NCBI GenBank assembly: GCA_021307315.1
Contig: JAJSPD010000026.1
Location: forward strand, 434,001 to 498,000
Direction: 5' to 3'
DNA: 64,000 nt
Origin: Bisporella sp. PMI_857
Taxonomy: Eukaryota > Ascomycota > Leotiomycetes > Helotiales > Helotiaceae
Both the position numbers and the translations under genes were made by a program. Positions 57,123 through 64,000 of the stretch are shown here, piece after piece (the stretch's first letter is position 1; each line of letters begins with the position of its first letter). A model generated the notes under the pieces. The model made no database searches, was not told the origin of the DNA, and saw nothing but the letters and a program-made list of their open reading frames with translations.

Positions 57123-58039
57123 GGAAGAACCCTTAACAACAAAAATATCAACGCGGTGGTTGCTTCTAACGTGTTCAAGAAGGAGTTATTGGGCAAAGAG
57201 AGAGGGGAGTTGCTAAAAGGTGGTGGGGTGTGTTGCCTCGGGATCATGTCACCACGCTTGCTGGCTTTTGGAGGGGCAGTGTTGACGCGTGTTGTTGCTT
57301 ACAAGACAACCCCCCCCATATATTGTAAAAGGCAATTATATCTATATAACACTTGATTTGCTACCTTGGAGAGACCACCACCCCCAAAGAAATCTATTCT
57401 GTACCCCGGAATATCTGCAAGAATGGTCCGAATGCCCATGCATTGTTCCATTCCCCATTATCCGGTTTCTGCACAACATAGACTTGGGTTACTGGGACGG
57501 CCCGTCTTCTTGAGTAACAATCGTCGCAGTCCTAGGGAAGTCTGATCTACATGCATGGCCCTTTTCAAATAACCCGTGATAGTTTGTTGGTCGCGCATGT
57601 GCCCGCATTCCCTCCCCCCATTTCACATGGCAATTCAGCTTTTTCGACTCGTGCCTCGATAATAATCATGGCTCAAATGGCGGGTGCTGAGAGATCATCG
57701 GCTGTCCCGGAAAACTTCATCGTCACCCGGCCTGGTGGTGCCGACCCTCCCGGTCAGCCATGAAATAAGTCAGAATCACCAATCCTTAGGACAACTCCTT
57801 GGAAATCCTTCCTTGAAACATTGCCAGCATTGAACCCTATACACCCCGCCTCTTTATGTCAATTATCTAATTTCCCATCATGGCCATTGTTGATAATTAG
57901 CCATCCCAGTAAGCACCAAAAAGAGGATAGTGACCGTTGGTGAGATCTCGTCCCTAATAACCTCAGCTGTGCCACCAGCCTCAATAACTCTTCCGATTAC
58001 CTACGCACAGCACAGCATATCCTCCAGTATAATCTAGAC
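57123..58039. other. divergent spacer
   Basis: Promoters of the molybdopterin-domain gene (minus) and SEC14-like gene (plus). No ORF with a motif; the 70-codon ORF at 57551-57763 is not supported. Confidence 0.45.
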
Positions 58040-59610
58040 ATGTCGGGCCCTGCACATAGAGTACAGTCGGCCGTGGAAGAATATGGATACCCTCAAGGAC
58101 ACCTAGGTCATCTCAATGCGGAGCAAGAGGCAGCATTGCAGAATTTCAAGGTTAAATGCGCAGAAGAGGGTTACTATAAGCCTGCCAGTACGGAGTCGGC
58201 ACAAGATTCACATGATGACGCGACTCTGTTGTGCGTTCACTTATTTCTAGAGCAGAGCAGTCACTGATAAGACTTCAGACGATATCTGCGAGCGCGGCGC
58301 TTCGTTGTCCTAGACGCCTGGAAACAATTCAAAGACACAGAAGACTGGCGAAAAGCAAACCAAATAGATCAGCTATACGAGACCATAGACCTTGAGCATT
58401 ACGAAGAGACTCGAAGACTAGTATGCCCCTCCTGCCTAAATCCGGACCATCCGTTCTAACCTCGACTCAGTATCCGCAATGGACAGGGCGGCGAGACCGT
58501 CGTGGTATACCTGTTTACGTCTATGAAGTTAAGCACCTGAACTCGAAAACAATGTCAGCATATGAGAAATCTGCCGTAACCACCAAGACGAAGGCTGAAT
58601 TCGAGGGAACAACTTCACCAAAGATGCTGCGGCTGTTTGCGTTGTATGAGAACTTAGTGCGATTCGTGATGCCGCTCTGCACCGCCCTCACGGATCGAGA
58701 GAATCCCCGCACGCCTATTACACAAAGCAACAACATCGTTGATATCTCTGGAGTCGGGTTGAAGCAATTTTGGAATCTAAGAAGCCATATGCAAGATGCT
58801 AGCACACTTGCGACTGCTCATTATCCAGAGACTCTTGATCGCATTTTTGTACGTAATGTTGTTCAGTCTTGTTGGTATATCTTCCAGGGTTAACCAGAGA
58901 AACAGATTATTGGCGCACCAGCATTCTTCCCCACGGTATGGGGTTGGATCAAAAAATGGTTCGACCCAATTACCACCTCTAAGATCTTTATCCTCAGCTC
59001 ACACGACATGAAAAAAACCCTCGAGTCCTTCATCGATCCGGTCAACATCCCTAAAAAGTATGGCGGCCAGCTCGACTACGAGTTCGGACAGCTGCCAGCC
59101 CTGGATCCCGCCGTACAGGAGATTGTGCAATGGGAAGGCGATAAGAAGGATTTTCTTCATGGACCTATATACTGGATGCCTAAGAACGAAAATACAGAGT
59201 TAGAAGCTATTGCCGTGGGCACCGTGGAGGAAAAGCAAAGGAGAGAAGGCGTATGCGTCATTAAGGCACCGTTATTGAAGGAGGACCCGCCAGCTCAGAA
59301 TGGAAACGCGGTAGCGCCGGTACCCCCACACACAGATCTGCCTCCACCAGAACAACCGCCAAAGGTCCTAGCTCCCGAGTTGCTGGAAGCGGAAACGGTG
59401 CCAGGCACACCCGCGAACGAGTCCGCCGCCAGTCCACAATTATCGAAGGCACCACCATCTACGCAGGTACCACAAGAACCCACCACATTAGTTGCTGCGA
59501 CGGAGAAGTTGGCTCTTGATGAGAAGCAGGCTGGGGCTTTGCCAAATGGTGGAGCTCATAACACGCTGGCGGCAAACAAACTGGATCTGGCCGTCAACAC
59601 AGCTGCGTAG
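58040..59610 (+). CDS. SEC14-like CRAL-TRIO lipid-transfer protein
   Basis: Phosphatidylinositol/phosphatidylcholine-transfer-type protein linking lipid metabolism to Golgi and membrane traffic. Exons are 58040-58230, 58279-58420, 58471-58848 and 58906-59610, giving 471 residues; introns are 48, 50 and 57 nt and in phase. CRAL-TRIO-N lies in exons 1-2 (ATLLRYLRARRFVV, about residues 60-75). The lipid-binding domain follows (about 112-290): YPQWTGRRDRRGIPVYVYEV, then NIVDISGVGLKQFWN, HYPETLDRIFIIGAPAFF and WIKKWFDPITTSKIFIL. SFIDPVNIPKKYGGQLDYEFG closes it, the conserved IPxxYGG motif. An extra C-terminal tail of about 130 residues is Pro/Ala/Thr-rich and disordered, as in many filamentous-fungal SEC14 paralogues. 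The specific lipid is unknown. Confidence 0.93.
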
Positions 59611-61706
59611 TTGATTCAGGAAAGAAGTGTGGGAAAGAATGTGCTTTGGCAGAATCAGCTCCTGCACCATACTTAGATAGCGAAGAGGTGGTCAGACTAA
59701 TGGGGAGAATAGGCATTGGATCCCTGATCGCATTGCTGTACATGACATGTCTTTCAAGTGCGTGCATAAAGCCTACTGAGCTATATATGAATAGAAGGAC
59801 TAATGGTGTCTGGTGTCACGGACAGATGGTAGAGAAATATAAATACCTTTTCCCTAAAGCTACAAATCTTGACCTCTTCACTAAACAATTCCTGTTCTCT
59901 TCATGTAACTTCACAATACAGACCGGAAGGCAAGGCTACTACACTACAGATACAGATCATGCAATTTCAAAAATACCCATATATTTCGACAAGCATATCC
60001 AGAAGTGTTGCAATTCGGCCATCATTCTTAACCCGCACCCACCGTTCCTCTGGCCCTTCTCCAGAGGCGAAACACAACCTAGACGACCGAGCCCTTGGTG
60101 CGAACGCCAAACGGGAGATTCATCACTCGCTCCTCCGTTCCCGACCGAACAGGGGGGGGGGGGGGGGGGGGGTTGCAGATGGGTGTAACGGCACTGGGAA
60201 TCCTGAACAGCAGGAACTACCGGACGGCGCGGAGGCCGAGACATAGCCGGGGATATCTGCATTGCAAATATTTCATGATTTAGCTTGGTACTCACACTGT
60301 GCTCTCCGATATTGACTGGAGGGGTTGAACGGAAAGATCGTTGCTCGCGATGGAGACTGGGAAGCATGTGTTGGATTTTGCGATATGCTGCTCGCTGTCA
60401 CCCTCCTTTCCTTCTGCGAAGACAGTCGTAAATATTGAGGCTCCGGCACTCGAGAATTGGTAGAGGATGGAGATTTGTATCATATAAATGTTTTTAAGAA
60501 GTAACCTTTTATACTTTAGAAATCGGATCGCATTGCTTTGTCTCTGCATCTCTGAGGCTCGTATTCCAGTTCTGTAGTCTGACTTCGAACAAGCTGTCGG
60601 CTGTGGTTTGGACGCTCATTATCACATAATCTTAACTGTGTCCTTTATGTCAGTAAGTAATCTCGCATAATATTGTATGGCATCTTGACAACCAGACTTT
60701 TCAGATGAAGTGGGGACGGCGCGGCTCGTGGAATTTAACCTGGGTAGGTGGGATTCTGACATCTCGCTGGCTGAAATATCTGTGAGCGGTACCCTCATAG
60801 ACCCAGCTATACCTTTGAGTTTATAATAATTCCAAAGACCTCGTATGTTAGTTAAAAGGATCATAATATAAAGGTAACTACTGGGGTTTTAATGTTCGAG
60901 TATGTTGAGGTTTGGGAGAAGTGATGTTTGTTCGGGGCTTGGCGTTTAAGCGAGAGTAAAAGGGGCTGAACCGGATACAGCGCGTTCACAGTATTCTCTC
61001 CTTGTATCACAATATTGAGATGAGTGAAAATGAGAGCAGTATCATACAAAGGTTTCGAGGGATGGTGGCGCTTTCTGCACATTACAGAGTAAGGCTTAAG
61101 CGATCAGCAAAAGCAATTGGTGGTGACAACATGGAACAAACCTGATGGCGGCAAGGATGCGCGGTGGATTAGCTATTGAGGGATTATAACATTGATGTTG
61201 TGTTCTGTTATACTGAGACTAATTCCTCTGCAATTTTTGTACAATGCTAAGACCAGCGGTGGCATCATGACACTTGGTACCTTTTACCTCAAAACTACAA
61301 AACAGAGACTTACTTGAGCTCAATCACAGCCTTGCGCAGCAGTGACCGGCGTGTAAGTGTGTAAATCAAAAGTATTGGATGCAAGTCTTGCTATATTTCT
61401 CACTCTAATAGCGTGCTCACAATAGAGTGATCAAGCATATGCTCTTGTCTCCCTCTATTTGGGAATACTAAATTGGAAGGAATAATTAGAGCGTAGCTAC
61501 CGTACTAGGCAACGCAGTGAATAATCGTTGAATTAATTTGATAGATAGCCAGAAATTTGCTGCTTTAGCAGACCAATTCACTTGATCCGCCGAAGGCAAG
61601 CAAGCAGCCACTCTCCCAGAGCCTTTTAAAGCCGCCTTCACCACCCGCTCTCTCACAACCTATATCATCCAAGAGACCGACTCCACATACAAACAACAAC
61701 TTGGAA
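59611..61706. other. gene-poor spacer with G21 tract
   Basis: ORFs of 60-180 codons overlap one another and have no motifs; several owe their length to the G tract. No RNA gene seen. Confidence 0.4.
60152..60172 (+). repeat. G21 homopolymer, potential G-quadruplex
   Basis: Twenty-one consecutive G. Long G runs can fold as quadruplexes and are also prone to length error in sequencing. Confidence 0.8.
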
Positions 61707-63022
61707 ATGGCGAGCATCTACCCAACTCGAGCGCGCGCGATCATCTCCTCCCTCAGCCAAGAGGATATGACGATTATAATCCTGACCCTCTCCGCCGAGC
61801 TCTCCAAATGTCGACCTCTCTGACAAGAGCAGTATATAAGGTGAACAAAGATGTTTGGGTGAGACGCGGTTTAGTTGTGCAAAAGATCGAGACTGTCTCC
61901 CAAGCATATTCTTATTACTCGGTTGAGGCAAATGAAATTAAGAGAACCTATAATGAGTTGGTTCTTCACAAGAGCCTGATCGGCGCCTCGTGGATTGATA
62001 CCACATCGATCACCGCAGCTATCCTTCACCGCCGTGACGCTCTGCTTTCAATTTCTCGGGCCTTTATCCATGCAACAAATCACATCTGCACTCGCTTTGA
62101 CGAACCAGGTGCTGACTTGATGTACGGGGCGATTCCTTTCACTAAAGAGCTTCAGCTTCGTTGCGCTTTTCAGTTGGGATACTCGGACTTGTCTTAAAAT
62201 GTTGGTGTAAGTTGAACTACCTTCTTTGAGTATTAGAGCCTTATATGTCATTTGCTAAAAGTTACTTATTGACTTTGATTTGCTCCTTGTGCAAGCTGAC
62301 ATTTAAACCCACAGCCCAGTCAACAGGTTCAGCTTGGAATTACTTTCGCAGTTCCCGCAATTCAAATCCCTCAGCCAGGCGCCACTACAACTGCTGAGTC
62401 CGAGGCTGCCTTTATCATTGCCCAAGAGCAGTTTAAGACATACGCCTTCGCAATATTCAAGAGAAGACACGAAGAGAGTAGTGACACTGAGGTTCGATTC
62501 AAGACATGGTTGAAGAAGAGCATAAGTGGTAGATTGGAGGTTGCTAGATCCGAGGCTGCTGATACCGAGAATGGTACAGCTTTAGGAGAAGAAGAAGAAA
62601 AAGAAGAGGTCAACATTGATCGCCATGATGCTGTCGTTGTCTCCGTCAGGAAGCGCATCCGTGAGGCTGAAGATGATGGCGCTGGAGGCAATATACATAT
62701 CGAAGACGACTGTCCACCATTGGCCAAGAAATCTCGATTGGCAACTCCACCACCCGCTGAGGGCTCATATAGCCTTGTCTTAGAGGGTCCTCCCATTGAT
62801 TCTTCAAATGTACTTAAAAAACTTAAGTCTATGTTTTTGGCCTTTCAAGGCTCGGTCATCATCAAAGATGGAGGATATTGGGTAACATGGGCAGCCAGCA
62901 AGGAGAATCACAATAAGGTCAAAGGAGCCTTCAACCATTTCAAGAAGACCCGCGTGTTTATCCTAGATGAGCTAAGAACAGCGCTCCAAATCAAAATGGT
63001 TGGTGTTCCGGAGGAAGTTTGA
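61707..63022 (+). CDS. Hypothetical protein, exon structure unresolved
   Basis: Two coding-like blocks lie on the plus strand. Block 1 (61808-62197, open further upstream without an ATG) encodes MSTSLTRAVYKVNKDVW ... IDTTSITAAILHRRDALL and stops after GYSDLS. Block 2 (from an acceptor at about 62314 to 63022) begins PSQQVQLGITFAVPAI, runs through EAAFIIAQEQFKTYAFAIF, an acidic region (EEEEKEEV), a basic nuclear-import-like stretch (VRKRIREAEDD; AKKSRLATPP) and ends FILDELRTALQIKMVGVPEEV. A separate short frame from the ATG at 61707 (MASIYPTRARAIISSLSQED) may be the true start, joined by an intron or broken by a frameshift. I could not find a donor that joins block 1 to block 2 in phase. It may be one nuclear protein or two pieces of a decaying gene. 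Family unknown. Confidence 0.4.
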
Positions 63023-64000
63023 GGAAGGGTCAGATAGATGGACTGTGGATAAACTATGGAATGACTATGGAAGGATGGTGTTTTCAGCAAGGTAGGGACT
63101 CCTATTGGATGTCTCATTCATAGTAATACACTTTCAACACTTAGTATTAGTTGAGATTTGTCTTTCTATGTAGAAATGTCTTTTTCATGTGAAGAACTTT
63201 TGCATTATGATATCTTAATTCAATCCTTACAAACAGAGTGTGAGCACAACAAGAATAACTATGTAACCGAAGTGGCTTGTGCCATATTCAAACTTTCAAC
63301 CAGTGATTAGAGGGCCATTTCATATAAAATCGAAAAAGCGACTAGCTCCTCTAACTTTTATTTAATTTTTCTAAATGTAGGGTATATTTTTAAGAAATAT
63401 TTTATGTATTAAACTCTGTCGCAAATCTCGATCGCAAATCAGTTGAAATGCAATCTTATAAGTAAGCAACATTTACTCTCCTCGTCTTGAATCTTTCATC
63501 TTGCCTAGCTAGCTGATATAGGTCTCGCTGCTCTGATTCGTCATAATGTACAAGAAATTACATTATATCTATTGTAGCAAGTCGCCGCTTCCGTTTCCGT
63601 GATACCAGGGTTGGCCTAATAGGAGTGAATAACACCTATTTAATAAGCATCGACGGAGCATCCTGCCGATTAGTGCATTGATATTTATTTTTTTATTGTT
63701 TCAGTCAGTGATAATTCTGTTATAGCTGATGTGAATAGAGATCACAGTTCTAAATTTCCTGAACCTGAGTTTTGTACTTCCTGTTAATAACAGCTTTCGC
63801 GGTGGTGAATTTGCTTCGGGCTCGACTGAAAGTTCTGGGCAAGGTAGAATAAGTAACGAATTGCTGTACTGAAAGATGGGACAGCGCTTTCCAAGCTAGG
63901 CCCCTGCTTGCTTATAGTTCGTACCAAAGTCAGTGACGAAGCAATAAAAGTGATTGAAATAGACTAAATGAAGTATTCTATAAGTAGTAGAGTATTAATT
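63023..64000. other. 3' end of window, no gene seen
   Basis: AT-rich, no ORF over about 70 codons with any motif, no RNA gene recognised. Confidence 0.45.

Noticed and set aside
1..64000. CRISPR array or bacterial operon structure
   Set aside because: No regularly spaced repeats; introns and fungal families show a eukaryotic nuclear sequence.

Overview
The window is nuclear DNA of a filamentous ascomycete (Pezizomycotina). The evidence is short introns (mostly 45-95 nt, GTAAGT-type donors, CTAAC-type branch sites), Zn2Cys6 and HET-domain proteins, a Clr2 silencing factor, a CBM20 glucoamylase, fungal Ras with a CAAX box, and decayed genes whose nonsense codons look like C:G to T:A transitions (RIP-like). 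A leotiomycete-like fungus is possible, but the sequence alone does not settle the class. No CRISPR array, rRNA or intact transposon was seen. Exon models below were built by hand, checking that splice sites, phase and family motifs agree.

Layout. 0-5 kb: a GH78 alpha-L-rhamnosidase-like gene cut by the window edge, followed by a five-exon Zn2Cys6 regulator. 5.4 kb: an intron-containing tRNA-Cys(GCA). 6-13 kb: a SNF2 ATPase with a C-terminal PHD-like finger, divergent from a Clr2 silencing factor. 13.4-17.3 kb: a secreted glucoamylase and a histidine phosphatase. 18-22.7 kb: gene-poor, with a broken SDR gene and a small inverted-repeat element. 22.8-34 kb: a three-repeat zinc-binding protein, a doubtful pseudogene, and three membrane or secreted proteins of unknown role.

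35-52 kb is the accessory part. It holds an adenylation-thiolation-condensation NRPS-like enzyme, a broken 2OG-Fe(II) dioxygenase, an intact MFS transporter, a broken L-amino-acid oxidase, a HET-domain protein and a badly decayed ABC-C transporter. It reads as a secondary-metabolite locus in decay: the backbone enzyme and MFS pump are still open while the tailoring enzymes and ABC pump carry stops and internal deletions.

52-60 kb returns to housekeeping genes: Ras, a molybdopterin-binding-domain protein with a 9-nt microexon, and a SEC14-like protein. A hypothetical gene with unresolved exons lies at 61.7-63 kb.

The strongest candidates for something not yet described are the A-T-C enzyme with its half-dead cluster and the SNF2/Clr2 divergent pair. 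I found no wholly new system that I could defend.
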